64,000 bases of DNA from Marmoricola sp. Leaf446 (GCF_001424755.1 NZ_LMRF01000001.1:770169-834168), one strand, 5' to 3'; positions 1 through 9,185 are shown, counted from the first letter of the stretch. The notes: generated by a model not told the origin, from the letters alone. Numbers and translations: made by a program.

Positions 1-146
1 CCGCCAAGATGCTCGCCGAGTCGGCGCTGTGCCTGCTCCTCGACGACAACCCGACGACCGCCGGCCAGGTCACCACCGCCCAGGCCATGGCGGCCAACCT
101 GGTGCCGCGGCTGCAGGCTGCCGGGATGCGGTTCGAGGTCGTCTGA
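1..146 (+). CDS. C-terminal end of a saccharopine dehydrogenase-like / trans-acting enoyl reductase family protein (5' part outside window)
   Basis: Only the last 48 codons are present. The frame reads AKMLAESALCLLLDD, then about 30 residues ending AAGMRFEVV. The AKMLAESALCL phrase followed by a T/A-rich segment and a final RLQAAGMRF helix is typical of the C-terminus of actinobacterial saccharopine-dehydrogenase-like NAD(P)-binding proteins (a family that includes the trans-acting enoyl reductase Rv2449c type). The function cannot be refined without the missing Rossmann half. It converges with the efeB end and shares a terminator with it. Confidence 0.6.
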   Translation, partial: AKMLAESALCLLLDDNPTTAGQVTTAQAMAANLVPRLQAAGMRFEVV

Positions 147-162
147 GGATCGGCAGTGGTGG

Positions 163-223
163 GTAGTCCGAGACGAAAAGCACCGCCGACAGCCTGATGA
201 CGGTGCTTCTCGTCTCGGACTAC
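163..223. terminator. Bidirectional hairpin terminator between convergent genes
   Basis: A 23-base arm starting GTAGTCCGAGACGA (163-185) is matched by its complement at 201-223 with a single A/C mismatch and a 15-base loop. It sits between the stops of the saccharopine-dehydrogenase-like gene and efeB, so it can serve both strands. Confidence 0.85.
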
Positions 224-236
224 CGGGGTTCCGGGC

Positions 237-1526
237 TCAGGTGAAGAGCGTGTCGCCGACGAAGCCGGTCGAGCGGCGTACGCCGGGAGGCACCGCCCAC
301 AGGCCCGAGCCGGTGTGCTGGAGGTACTCCATCAGCCCGTCCTGGGCCGAGAGCCGGGTCTGCATCGGGATGTAGTGAACGTCGGGGTCGCGGACGAAGG
401 CCACGAAGAACAGGCCGGCGTCGAGGCGCCCGAGCGCGTTGCTTCCGTCGGTGAAGTTGTAGCCGCGGCGCAGCATCTTCACGCCCTTGTTCTGGGTCGG
501 GTGCGCCAGCCGGACGTGGGAGTCCAGGCCGATGAGCGGGCCCTCGCGGCCCTGGAGGTCGAAGTCGGGCTCGGTGAACTCGGTGCCGCCCGAGAGCGGC
601 GCGCCCTGCTCGCGGTCGCGGCCCACCAGCGACTCCTGCTCGCGCAGGCTGCTGCGGTCCCAGGTCTCGATCTGCATGTTGATGCGGCGGGCCACCAGGT
701 AGGTGCCGCCGGCCAGCCAGTCGGCGCGGGGGTCGTCGCCCTCGCCGACCCAGACGAACTCCTCGACGCCCTCGCGGTCCTGCGACTTCAGGTTGGCGGT
801 GCCGTCCTTGAAGCCGAACAGGTTGCGCGGCGTGGCCTGCGCGGTCGAGGTCGAGGAGGTGCGGCCGAAGCCGAGCTGGGCCCACCGCATCGCGGCGGTG
901 CCGAAGGCGATGCGGGAGAGGTTGCGGATGGCGTGGACCGCGACCTGGGGGTCGTGGGCGCAGGCCTGGACGCACAGGTCGCCGTTGCTGCGGGCGGGGT
1001 CGAGCTTGTCGGCCGGGAAGTGCGGCAGCTCGCGCAGCGCCGCCGGCTGCTTGCCGTCGAGCCCGAAACGCGGCTTGCCGTCCCGCTCGAACAGCGTCGG
1101 GCCGAAGCCGAAGGTGAGGGTCAGCCCGGAGGCGTCGAGGTCGAGCGCCTCGCCGGTGTCGTCCGGCGGCGCGTCGTACGACGTGGGAACGCCCTCGCCG
1201 ACCGGGCGGCCCGAGGTCATCGCCCGCGCGGCCGCCGTCCACGCCCGCAGCAGCAGGATCAGGTCGTCGCGCGACTCCGAGGTGACGTCGAAGGCGGCGA
1301 AGTGGAGCCGGTCCTGCGCGGGGGTGACGATGCCGGCCTGGTGACGGCCGCCGAAGGCGTAGCTGGACTGGCCGGGCTTGCCCGGGTCCTCGGCCGCGTG
1401 CCCCACGGCGTACCCGCCGACCCCGGCCGCGCCCACGGCGAGCGCGCCGGCACCGGCGGCGCCGAGGAGGCGTCGCCGGCTGACGCCGGAGGGCGAGGTG
1501 GGGGTCTCGGAGGCGGGCTCGGTCAC
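237..1526 (-). CDS. efeB: EfeB, Tat-exported DyP-type haem peroxidase of the EfeUOB iron uptake system
   Basis: 429 residues from a GTG start that overlaps the efeO stop (GTGA). Residues 16-22 (SRRRLLG) followed by an Ala/Gly/Val stretch form a twin-arginine signal. The DyP signature FGFKDGTANL and the proximal haem histidine in SHVRLAHPTQN are present. Members of this family oxidise ferrous iron or extract iron from haem at the outer face of the membrane and pass it to EfeO/EfeU. Last gene of the efeUOB operon. An upstream in-frame extension exists but only antisense-like peptide sequence precedes VTEPASETP, so the GTG start is preferred. Confidence 0.95.
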   Translation of the reverse strand: MTEPASETPTSPSGVSRRRLLGAAGAGALAVGAAGVGGYAVGHAAEDPGKPGQSSYAFGGRHQAGIVTPAQDRLHFAAFDVTSESRDDLILLLRAWTAAARAMTSGRPVGEGVPTSYDAPPDDTGEALDLDASGLTLTFGFGPTLFERDGKPRFGLDGKQPAALRELPHFPADKLDPARSNGDLCVQACAHDPQVAVHAIRNLSRIAFGTAAMRWAQLGFGRTSSTSTAQATPRNLFGFKDGTANLKSQDREGVEEFVWVGEGDDPRADWLAGGTYLVARRINMQIETWDRSSLREQESLVGRDREQGAPLSGGTEFTEPDFDLQGREGPLIGLDSHVRLAHPTQNKGVKMLRRGYNFTDGSNALGRLDAGLFFVAFVRDPDVHYIPMQTRLSAQDGLMEYLQHTGSGLWAVPPGVRRSTGFVGDTLFT

Positions 1527-2695
1527 AGCGTGATGGCCCCGGTGAGCTTGGAGAGCGGCTCGGCCAGCGCGTTGACCCGGTCGGAGAGCTCCTTGCGCTG
1601 CGGCTCGGTGACGGTGTCGTAGGAGACGAAGTCGTCCTTGCCCCGGCGGTACTGGTCGAGCGAGGTCTGCAGGTCGCGGAACGCCGACTGGATCTTCTGC
1701 GACAGCGCCGGGTCCTTGACGTCGAGCAGGGGCTTGAGGCCCTCGTAGGCCACGCGGGCGCCGTCGACGTTGGCCTGGAAGTCGTAGAGGTCGGTGTGCG
1801 ACCAGATGTCCTCCTCGCCGGTGATCTTGCCGCTGGCGACCTCGTCGAGCAGGCCCTTGGAGCCGTTGCCGATCTGGTCGACGGTGTAGTCGAGGTCCTG
1901 GACGCGGCTGTCGAGGGTCTTGGTGTTCGCCAGCAGGTCCTGGCCGTACTTCTCGCGGTCGGCCTCGCCGAGCGCGGTGTAGCCCGACGCCGGCGGCCAG
2001 AGGTCCTTCTCGATCCGGTGCCAGCCGGTCCACTCCTGGCCGGGGGTGAGGTCGGCCTCGCGGAGGTCCATCTTGGGGTCGAGGTCGCCGAAGGACTCGG
2101 CCACGGTCTCGATGCGCTCCCAGTAGGTGCGGGCCTGGGGGTAGAGCTCGCGGGCGCGCTCGTCCTGCCCCGCGGCGTACGCCGTGACGAAGGCGGTGGT
2201 CTCGTCGACCAGCTGCGAGGACTGGTCCTTGACGTAGGCGGCGTACTGCGTCGTCGCGGCGTCGATGTCGGCCTGCTCGACACCGGTGATCGTGGTGTCC
2301 TCGCCGGAGTCGGTGACGGTGAAGTCGGTGCGGATGCCCTTGCCGGTCATGCCGGGACGGCACGAGGCGACGTACGAACCGGGGGCGGCCCGCACGACGA
2401 GGTCCCGCGACAGGCCGGGGCCGACGTTCTCGATCTCGCCGACGATGCGCAGGCCGTCCTCGGCGTAGAAGTAGAACTCGGTGACCTGGTCGCCGGAGTT
2501 CTTGACGTCGAAGACCAGGTTGCCCGAGGGCGCCTTCGTGGTGGTCAGGTCACAGGCGTCGGCGGTGGAGTCGACGGTGATGGTGCCGTCGCCGGCGGAG
2601 CCGGAGGCCTGCGGGTCGTTGGACTCGGTCAGGGAGCAGCCGGTGGTGCTAATCAGGAGCGCGGCGCAGGCGGCAGCGGCGGGGACGAGCTTCAC
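1523..2695 (-). CDS. efeO: EfeO, lipoprotein with cupredoxin and M75-type domains, iron uptake
   Basis: 390 residues. The N-terminus MKLVPAAAACAALLISTTGC ends in a lipobox-like STTGC, so the protein is probably a lipoprotein. Residues about 35-125 are cupredoxin-like (DACDLTTTKAPSG... GSYVASCRPGM), followed by the helical M75/imelysin-like domain with the conserved HxxE pair in GWHRIEKDLW. EfeO is the periplasmic-side iron-binding partner of the EfeU permease. It lies 20 bases after efeU and overlaps efeB by 4 bases. Confidence 0.95.
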   Translation of the reverse strand: MKLVPAAAACAALLISTTGCSLTESNDPQASGSAGDGTITVDSTADACDLTTTKAPSGNLVFDVKNSGDQVTEFYFYAEDGLRIVGEIENVGPGLSRDLVVRAAPGSYVASCRPGMTGKGIRTDFTVTDSGEDTTITGVEQADIDAATTQYAAYVKDQSSQLVDETTAFVTAYAAGQDERARELYPQARTYWERIETVAESFGDLDPKMDLREADLTPGQEWTGWHRIEKDLWPPASGYTALGEADREKYGQDLLANTKTLDSRVQDLDYTVDQIGNGSKGLLDEVASGKITGEEDIWSHTDLYDFQANVDGARVAYEGLKPLLDVKDPALSQKIQSAFRDLQTSLDQYRRGKDDFVSYDTVTEPQRKELSDRVNALAEPLSKLTGAITL

Positions 2696-2715
2696 GGGGA
2701 GGAGGGTCTCTCTGC

Positions 2716-3594
2716 TCAGGCGGCCCGCGCCGGCGCCGGCGTGGGTGCGGTGGTGGCGGTGCCGGTGCGGCGGGGGCGACGCGCCCGCAGCAGGAACACC
2801 GTCATGGTCGGGACGACGTAGGCCACCCAGGCGACGGCCTCGAGCCAGGTGGTGGCGGGGGAGAAGTTCAGCGTGCCCTTGAGGATCGTGCCGAGCACCG
2901 AGGCGGGCGCGATGGTGTCGCTGACGTCGAAGGCCAGGCTGTTCAGGCCGGGGAGCATCCGGGCCTCCTGCAGGTCGTGGACGCCGTACGCCAGGACGCC
3001 GGCCGCGACGACGATGAGGATCGCCCCGGTCCAGGTGAAGAAGCGCGACAGGTCGATCTTCAGCACGCCCTTGTAGAAGGCGTAGCCCATCGCCACGGCG
3101 GTGAGGATGCCGAGCAGGGCGCCCAGCAGTGGCACCAGCTGCGAACCGCCCGAACCGGTCGCCTGCGTGGCCGACCAGAGGAAGAGCGCGGTCTCCAGGC
3201 CCTCGCGACCGACGGCGAGGAAGGCGACGAGCGCGAGGCTGGCGCGCCCGGCCTCGGCGGCGGCGTCGATGCGGCCGCGCAGCTCACCGCTCAGGGCGCG
3301 GGCGTGCCGGGCCATCCAGAAGACCATCCAGGTCACGAAGCCGACGGCGACGATCGACAGGATGCCGCCGAGCGCTTCCTGGGCCTCGAAGGTGAGCCGG
3401 CGGGGGCCGAAGGTGAGCAGCGCACCGAAGGCGGCGGAGATCGCGACGGCCAGGGCGACGCCGACCCAGATGCGGGGCAGCAGGTGACGGCGACCGGACC
3501 TGACGAGGTAGGCGACGAGGATGACGACGACGAGGCTGGCCTCGAGGCCTTCGCGGAGGCCGATGAGGTAGTTGCCGAGGGGGAAGGACGACAT
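2716..3594 (-). CDS. efeU: EfeU, iron permease of the FTR1 family
   Basis: 292 residues with about seven hydrophobic segments. Two REGLE iron-binding motifs are visible: GLREGLEAS near residue 15 and VGREGLETA in the fourth helix. This is the signature of FTR1/EfeU high-affinity iron channels. The ATG is chosen over the GTG one codon earlier because an AGGAG lies 5 bases from it but only 2 from the GTG. First gene of efeUOB, with an iron box between promoter and start. C-terminal tail is Arg- and Ala-rich. Confidence 0.95.
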   Translation of the reverse strand: MSSFPLGNYLIGLREGLEASLVVVILVAYLVRSGRRHLLPRIWVGVALAVAISAAFGALLTFGPRRLTFEAQEALGGILSIVAVGFVTWMVFWMARHARALSGELRGRIDAAAEAGRASLALVAFLAVGREGLETALFLWSATQATGSGGSQLVPLLGALLGILTAVAMGYAFYKGVLKIDLSRFFTWTGAILIVVAAGVLAYGVHDLQEARMLPGLNSLAFDVSDTIAPASVLGTILKGTLNFSPATTWLEAVAWVAYVVPTMTVFLLRARRPRRTGTATTAPTPAPARAA

Positions 3595-3605
3595 CACGGC
3601 TCCTG

Positions 3606-3624
3606 ACAGGTAAGGCTTGCCTAA
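3606..3624 (-). promoter_or_regulatory. DtxR/IdeR-type iron box upstream of efeU
   Basis: On the efe strand the site reads TTAGGCAAGCCTTACCTGT, matching 14 of 19 positions of the IdeR/DtxR consensus TTAGGTTAGSCTAACCTAA. It is 12 bases before the efeU start, so the ferrous-iron-bound repressor would block transcription of efeUOB when iron is plentiful. Confidence 0.85.
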
Positions 3625-3681
3625 TCAGCGTAGACCCGTTGGTTGGGGGCGACAACCGTGGGCCAGGTCACGCCGCGGCCG

Positions 3682-3687
3682 TAGGGT
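3682..3687 (+). promoter_or_regulatory. -10 box of lutA, leaderless type
   Basis: TAGGGT followed by 6 bases and the lutA ATG. The spacing puts the transcription start at or next to the A of ATG, and no Shine-Dalgarno sequence is needed. Confidence 0.6.
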
Positions 3688-3693
3688 CGGGGC

Positions 3694-4482
3694 ATGCGCG
3701 TAGCTCTGCAGGTGACCTGTCTGGGGGACGCGTTGTTCCCCGACGTCGGCAAGGCGACCCTGAGGCTGCTCCGGCGGCTCGGGGTGGAGGTCGACTTCCC
3801 GGAGGCGCAGACCTGCTGCGGCCAGCCGATGATCAACTCCGGCTACCTCGACGAGGCGGTGCCGGCGGTGCGTTCCTTCGTGCGCGCCTTCGAGGGGTAC
3901 GACGCGATCGTCACCCCCAGCGGGTCGTGCGCCGGGGCGGCGCGGCACCAGCACGCGATGGTGGCCCGCCGGGCCGGTGACCAGGGCCTCGCCGACGCGG
4001 TCGCCACCACCGGCCCCCGCACCCACGAGCTCAGCGAGTTCCTCGTGGACGTGCTCGGCGTCACCGACGTGGGGGCGTCGTTCCCGCACGCCGTGACCTA
4101 CCACCCGACCTGCCACTCGCTGCGGATGCTCGGGGTCGGCGACAAGCCGCTGCAGCTGCTGCGCGAGGTGCGCGACATCGACCTGCGCGAGCTGCCGGGG
4201 GCCACCGAGTGCTGCGGCTTCGGCGGCACCTTCGCGGTCAAGAACTCCGACACCTCGATCGCGATGGGCGCCGACAAGGCCCGCCACGTCCGCGACACCG
4301 GCGCCCAGGTGCTGGTCGCCGGCGACGCGAGCTGCCTGATGCACGTCGGCGGCATGCTGGGTCGCCAGCGGGCCGGCGTACGCACGATGCACCTGGCGGA
4401 GGTCCTCGCCAGCACCGAGGGACTGGCGGTCGAGGGATCGGGCGCCGGCTCCGCGCCCAAGCACACCGAGGAGCCCGTATGA
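3694..4482 (+). CDS. lutA: LutA, (Fe-S)-binding subunit of L-lactate oxidation complex
   Basis: 262 residues with the duplicated CCG domain: TCCGQPM near residue 31 and ECCGFGGTF near residue 171 (tandem Cys-Cys-Gly motifs that bind Fe-S clusters). LutABC oxidises L-lactate to pyruvate. The stop overlaps the start of lutB (ATGA), so the three genes are translationally coupled. Leaderless start supported by the upstream TAGGGT. Confidence 0.93.
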   Translation: MRVALQVTCLGDALFPDVGKATLRLLRRLGVEVDFPEAQTCCGQPMINSGYLDEAVPAVRSFVRAFEGYDAIVTPSGSCAGAARHQHAMVARRAGDQGLADAVATTGPRTHELSEFLVDVLGVTDVGASFPHAVTYHPTCHSLRMLGVGDKPLQLLREVRDIDLRELPGATECCGFGGTFAVKNSDTSIAMGADKARHVRDTGAQVLVAGDASCLMHVGGMLGRQRAGVRTMHLAEVLASTEGLAVEGSGAGSAPKHTEEPV

Positions 4483-5981
4483 CGCTCGCCCCCGACCCCC
4501 TGACCAGTGCCGCGACGTTCGTCGGGATGCCGGCCTTCCCCACCGCGGCCCGCGCCGCGCTGGCCGACAGCCAGCTGCGCCACAACCTCGAGCACGCCAC
4601 CCACACGATCCGCGACAAGCGGGCCCGGGTCGTGGCCGAGGTCGACGACTGGGAGGAGCTCCGCACCCGCGGGGCGGCGCTCAAGGACGCCACGCTCGCC
4701 GACCTCGAGACCCACCTGCTCACCCTGGAGGAGCGGCTCACCGCTGCCGGCGCCACCGTGCACTGGGCTCGCGACGCCGAGGAGGCGTGCCGGGTCGTCG
4801 CCGACGTGGCCCGCAGCCACGGGCTCGACGAGGTCGTCAAGGTCAAGTCGATGGCCACCGCCGAGATCGGGCTCAACGAGGCGCTGGCCGCCGAGGGCAT
4901 CGCCGCCTGGGAGACCGACCTGGCCGAGCTCATCGTCCAGCTCGGCGACGACCTGCCCTCCCACATCCTGGTGCCGGCGATCCACCGCAACCGCTCCGAG
5001 ATCCGTCAGATCTTCCTCGACAAGATGGCCGGTGCCGGCCGACCGGCTCCCGCCGACCTGAGCCAGGAACCGGCCGAGCTGGCCGCGGCGGCCCGGCTGC
5101 ACCTGCGTGAGAAGTTCCTGCGGGCCAGGATGGCCGTGTCCGGCGCCAACTTCGCGGTCGCCGAGACCGGGACCCTGGTCGTCGTGGAGTCCGAGGGCAA
5201 CGGTCGGATGTGCCTGACCCTGCCCGAGGTCCTCGTCTCGGTCGTGGGCATCGAGAAGGTGGTCCCGACCTTCGAGGACCTCGACGTCTTCCTGCGGCTG
5301 CTGCCCCGGTCGAGCACCGGCGAGCGGATGAACCCCTACACCTCGACCTGGACCGGCGTCAGCCCCGGCGACGGGCCGCAGGAGCTGCACGTCGTGCTGC
5401 TCGACAACGGTCGCACCCGGGCGCTCGCCGACGAGGTGGGCCGCCAGGCGCTGCGCTGCATCCGGTGCTCCGCCTGCCTCAACGTCTGCCCGGTCTACGA
5501 GCGCACCGGGGGCCACGCCTACGGCTCGGTCTACCCCGGCCCCATCGGCGCGATCCTGAACCCGCTGATGAAGGGCGTCGGCGTCGACGAGCAGACCGAC
5601 TCGCTGCCGTACGCCTCGTCGCTGTGCGGCGCCTGCTACGAGGTCTGCCCGGTCAAGATCGACATCCCCTCGGTGCTGGTCGACCTACGGTCGCAGGTCG
5701 TCGACGCCCACCGCGGCGGCCGTCCCTCGGTCGAGGCGGTCGCCATGAAGGGGGCCGGCGCCACCTTCGGCTCGTCGCGTCGGCTGCGCCTGGCCGAGCG
5801 CTTCACCGGCATCGGCACGCGCGTCGCCGGCCGCTTGGGCCTCGCGTCCGCGTGGTCCGGCGCCCGCGACCTCCCGACTGCCCCCACGGAGTCCTTCCGG
5901 GCCTGGTGGAGGCGCACGGGTGGCGGCACGGACAGCGCTCCAGGCGGTCCGGGCAGCGGCACGGGCGGGCTCGACCGATGA
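4479..5981 (+). CDS. lutB: LutB, iron-sulfur lactate utilization protein
   Basis: 500 residues. LUD domain followed by two 4Fe-4S ferredoxin motifs: CIRCSACLNVCPVY and SLCGACYEVCPVKI, each a CxxCxxCxxxCP type. A DUF3390-like C-terminal region follows (VEAVAMKGAGATFGSS...). Forms the electron-transfer core of the LutABC complex. Start at ATGACGCTCGCC overlapping lutA; longer readings upstream are frame shadows of lutA. The extreme C-terminus is low complexity (Gly/Ser/Thr). Confidence 0.95.
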   Translation: MTLAPDPLTSAATFVGMPAFPTAARAALADSQLRHNLEHATHTIRDKRARVVAEVDDWEELRTRGAALKDATLADLETHLLTLEERLTAAGATVHWARDAEEACRVVADVARSHGLDEVVKVKSMATAEIGLNEALAAEGIAAWETDLAELIVQLGDDLPSHILVPAIHRNRSEIRQIFLDKMAGAGRPAPADLSQEPAELAAAARLHLREKFLRARMAVSGANFAVAETGTLVVVESEGNGRMCLTLPEVLVSVVGIEKVVPTFEDLDVFLRLLPRSSTGERMNPYTSTWTGVSPGDGPQELHVVLLDNGRTRALADEVGRQALRCIRCSACLNVCPVYERTGGHAYGSVYPGPIGAILNPLMKGVGVDEQTDSLPYASSLCGACYEVCPVKIDIPSVLVDLRSQVVDAHRGGRPSVEAVAMKGAGATFGSSRRLRLAERFTGIGTRVAGRLGLASAWSGARDLPTAPTESFRAWWRRTGGGTDSAPGGPGSGTGGLDR

Positions 5982-6577
5982 GCGCCCGCGACGACGTCCT
6001 GGCCCGCGTCCGCGCGGCCACCGCCACCGCGGTCGCACCGCCGCTCGAGCGCCCGGTGGTGCAGAGCCGCCCCGGCGACGTCGACCTCTTCGTCGAGCGG
6101 GTCGCGGACTACCGCGCCGTGGTCGAGCGCTGCACCCCCGAGGAGCTCGGGGCGCGGCTCGCGGAGGTGGTGGGGGAGCGGCGGGTCGTGGTGCCCGACG
6201 GCCTGCTCGAGGTCCTCGACCAGGGCGGTCTCGTGCTCCCCGGCGCCGTCGCCGACGACGGCCTCGCCGCGACCGAGCTCGACCGGCTCGACGGCGTGGT
6301 GACCGCCGCGACGGTCGGCATCGCCGAGACCGGCACGATCGTCCTCGACCACGGCCCCGGCCAGGGCCGTCGCGCGGTCACGCTGGTGCCCGACCTGCAC
6401 GTGTGCGTCGTGCGTGCCGACCAGGTCGTCGCCGACGTCCAGGACGCAGTGGCCCGGCTCGATCCCGCACGGCCCCACACCTGGATCAGCGGCCCCTCCG
6501 CGACCAGTGACATCGAGCTCGACCGTGTCGAGGGCGTCCACGGCCCTCGGCAGCTGCACGTCGTCGTGGTGGGCTGA
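5978..6577 (+). CDS. lutC: LutC, LUD-domain lactate utilization protein
   Basis: 199 residues beginning MSARDDVLARVRAA and overlapping the lutB stop by ATGA. The middle contains the LUD-domain phrase VGIAETGTIVLDHGPGQGRR followed by LVPDLHVCVV and the ending DIELDRVEGVHGPRQLHVV, all family-typical. Third subunit of the lactate oxidation complex; no regulator gene (lutR/lldR) is adjacent. Confidence 0.95.
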   Translation: MSARDDVLARVRAATATAVAPPLERPVVQSRPGDVDLFVERVADYRAVVERCTPEELGARLAEVVGERRVVVPDGLLEVLDQGGLVLPGAVADDGLAATELDRLDGVVTAATVGIAETGTIVLDHGPGQGRRAVTLVPDLHVCVVRADQVVADVQDAVARLDPARPHTWISGPSATSDIELDRVEGVHGPRQLHVVVVG

Positions 6578-6638
6578 GGCCGCTGCACCCAGGTCGCCCC
6601 CCGTCCTCGGGCGTTGCGGGGCGTCGCGGTCGATGAGG

Positions 6639-6711
6639 TGCCCCAGGCCAGAGTCGAACTGGCGACCTTTCGCTTAGGAGGCGGCTGCTCTATCCACTGA
6701 GCTACTGGGGC
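6639..6711 (-). tRNA. tRNA-Arg (anticodon CCT)
   Basis: 73 bases on the minus strand. Acceptor GCCCCAG/CTGGGGC (7 bp), D-arm GCTC...GAGC, T-arm GCCAG-TTCGACT-CTGGC, discriminator A, no encoded CCA. The anticodon loop CTCCTAA gives CCT (reads AGG). The anticodon stem has only three inner G-C pairs; the outer two positions read C/A and G/A as I fold it, which is unusual. Confidence 0.92.
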
Positions 6712-6946
6712 GCGTCAGGTGAGCACCGCCCACCTGGCAGGGCTCATCTTGTCAGGGGCGCCCCGCCGGGGTCGAAACCGCCTCGCACGACCCCCGTCCT
6801 CCCCACCTGAGGCTTTCCTCAGCCCCGGCACAGGGACCCGTGGCAGGATGGGCCGGCTAGTGCCCCCGGTCCGAACCGCGGCGCACCCCCACTGACCAGC
6901 ACCGACGCCCCGGGCCCCGGGCGACCGACAGACGGAGACCGACACG

Positions 6947-8158
6947 GTGAGCGACGCAGAACCCCGCCACGCCGGCGTCTCCCGTCGGCGGCGCATCCTG
7001 CGGCGGGTGGTCGTCGGGCTGTGCGTGCTGGCCGTGATCGCGACCGCGGGCGTCGTCGTGGCCTACCGACAGCTCGAGGGCAACATCAACGCGGTCCAGA
7101 TCGACCTCGGTGACGACCGGCCCGAGCAGGTCGAGGTCGAGGGGCCCGACGAGCCGCTCAACGTGCTGGTGATGGGCTCCGACGAGCGCTCCGGCAGCGG
7201 CATCGGTGGCGAGACCCCGGGGCTGTCGGACACCACGATGCTGCTGCACCTCTCGGCCGACCGCAAGCGCGCCTACGGCGTCAGCCTGCCGCGCGACCTG
7301 ATGGTCGACCGGCCCGACTGCGTCGGCAAGCGGGGCCGGGTCGTCCGCGGCGCGAAGACGCAGTTCAACGCGGCCTACAACGTGGGTGGTCCCGGGTGCA
7401 CGGTCCGCACCGTCGAGGCCATCACCGACGTGCGCATCGACCACTTCGTCGTGATCAACTTCGCGGGCTTCAAGGACATGGTCGACGCCGTCGACGGCGT
7501 CAAGGTGTGCGTGCCCAACGAGGTCAACGACGACATCGGCAACATCTACCTGCCCGCCGGCACCTACAAGGTCAACGGCAACCAGGCGCTCGACTACGTG
7601 CGCGTACGACACGGCCTGGGCGCCGAGAACGGCGACATCGGGCGGATGAAGCGACAGCAGGCCTTCATCGCCGCCATGATCGAGAAGGTCGTCTCGCGCG
7701 GCACCCTGGCCAACCTGCCCCGGCTCTACCGCTTCCTGGACGCCGCCACCAGCTCGCTGACCACCGACCGCGGCTTCGCGCAGCTGCGCGAGCTCGCCGG
7801 CCTCGGGTCGTCGCTCAAGGACATCGGTCTGGACAACATCCAGTTCATCACCGTGCCCAACGAGCCCTACCCGGCCGACACCAACCGGCTGCAGTTCGCC
7901 CCCGAGGCCAACGCGCTGTGGCGCCGGATCCGCTTCGACCGCCCGCTCGGACCGCTCGCCGCCGACGCCGTCGTCCCGGGCCGCAAGCCCGGGGAGCTGC
8001 CCTCGGACGACGCCTCGCAGGACCCCTCGCCCGGGCCCTCCGGCGCCTCGCCCTCCACCTCGCCGTCGCCGACCACGACCCCCGACCAGGCCGCCGCCCG
8101 CGCCGCCGCGGAGGCCGAGCGCCGGCGCATCGCCGAGGAGGCCGGGCTCTGCGCCTGA
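6947..8158 (+). CDS. LytR-CpsA-Psr (LCP) family wall-polymer ligase
   Basis: 403 residues from GTG. An Arg-rich N-terminus precedes one membrane anchor (about residues 21-42), then the extracellular LCP domain with the hallmark phrases VLVMGSDER, DTTMLLHL, GVSLPRDLMV and LDYVRVRHG. These enzymes transfer wall glycopolymers from undecaprenyl carriers to peptidoglycan (arabinogalactan or teichoic-type polymers). The C-terminal 90 residues are Pro/Ser/Ala-rich and end in a charged helix. Stands alone between the tRNA and the epimerase gene. Confidence 0.92.
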   Translation: MSDAEPRHAGVSRRRRILRRVVVGLCVLAVIATAGVVVAYRQLEGNINAVQIDLGDDRPEQVEVEGPDEPLNVLVMGSDERSGSGIGGETPGLSDTTMLLHLSADRKRAYGVSLPRDLMVDRPDCVGKRGRVVRGAKTQFNAAYNVGGPGCTVRTVEAITDVRIDHFVVINFAGFKDMVDAVDGVKVCVPNEVNDDIGNIYLPAGTYKVNGNQALDYVRVRHGLGAENGDIGRMKRQQAFIAAMIEKVVSRGTLANLPRLYRFLDAATSSLTTDRGFAQLRELAGLGSSLKDIGLDNIQFITVPNEPYPADTNRLQFAPEANALWRRIRFDRPLGPLAADAVVPGRKPGELPSDDASQDPSPGPSGASPSTSPSPTTTPDQAAARAAAEAERRRIAEEAGLCA

Positions 8159-8264
8159 CGCCCCGTCCGGAGGGTGGGCGGTGGGTGCGAGTACCCCACG
8201 TCCGTCGACCTGACACGGCGCGTCCGATTTGCCGTCACCGGATCGTTATCGCAGGATGGCGGGG

Positions 8265-9185
8265 ATGAGGACAGTCCTGACCGGAGGCACCGGCGTCATC
8301 GGACGCGCCGCCGTCGCCTCCCTGCGGCGAGCCGGCCACGACGTCGCGGTGGTCACGCGCTCGCCGCGTGCCGACCGGACTGCCGCCGCCCTCGGTGTCG
8401 TCGCCCTGCGCGGCGACGTGCTCGACCGGGCCTCGCTGCGCGCCGCCTTCGACGGTGCCCACGTCGTCGTCAACCTCGCTGGACGCACACCCGTGGGCCA
8501 CAGCGCCCTGACGCCCGGACCGTGGCGTCGCCAGGACCTGCTGCGCACGCAGGGCGTGGCCAACGTCGTGCACGCCGCCCGCGCCGCCGGTGTGCGGCGG
8601 CTGGTCCAGGAGGGCGTGAGCTATCTCTACGCCGACCAAGGCGACGAGTGGATCGACGAGCGCAGCCCGCTGGAGATCACCACGACCACCGAGCCGGCCG
8701 CGGTCGGCGAGTCGCACGTGCAGGACTTCGGCAGCTGCTCGCGCGTCGGCGTGGTGCTGCGCTTCGGCAGCATCGTGGGCGACGACCAGCAGACCCGGTA
8801 CTGGCTGCGCGCCGCGGAGGCCGGGCGACGCATCGGTCTGGGCCACCCCTCGGACTGGGCGCACGTCGTGCACACCGACGACCTGGGCGACGCCGTGCTC
8901 GCGGCCCTGCACGCGCCGACGGGCGTCTACAACGTGGGCGCGGAGCCGGTGCAGCGCCACGAGCTCGTGCAGGGGTACGCCGACGCGATGGGCGTCGAGT
9001 CGACCTCGTTCATGGGCCCGGTCGGCCGGTGGTGGATCGGCCCGCGCTACGAGCCGCTCGCCCGCTCGCTGCGGGTGTGCTCCGACCACTTCGCCTCGCA
9101 GACCGGCTGGCAGCCGCAGCGACCGAAGTTCGACGCGGGGTGGCTCGACGCCGCGCTGCGACGATGCGCGAGCGCGAGCCGCTGA
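8265..9185 (+). CDS. NAD-dependent epimerase/dehydratase-like SDR protein
   Basis: 306 residues from MRTVLTGGTGVIG, an N-terminal TGGTGxIG Rossmann motif of extended (atypical) SDRs. The proximal catalytic region VQEGVSYLYADQGDEWIDE lacks the usual YxxxK pair, suggesting a divergent or non-catalytic member. The substrate is unknown. An ATG 9 bases earlier (MAG) is a possible alternative start. The 3' end overlaps the next small gene by 22 bases. Confidence 0.75.
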   Translation: MRTVLTGGTGVIGRAAVASLRRAGHDVAVVTRSPRADRTAAALGVVALRGDVLDRASLRAAFDGAHVVVNLAGRTPVGHSALTPGPWRRQDLLRTQGVANVVHAARAAGVRRLVQEGVSYLYADQGDEWIDERSPLEITTTTEPAAVGESHVQDFGSCSRVGVVLRFGSIVGDDQQTRYWLRAAEAGRRIGLGHPSDWAHVVHTDDLGDAVLAALHAPTGVYNVGAEPVQRHELVQGYADAMGVESTSFMGPVGRWWIGPRYEPLARSLRVCSDHFASQTGWQPQRPKFDAGWLDAALRRCASASR

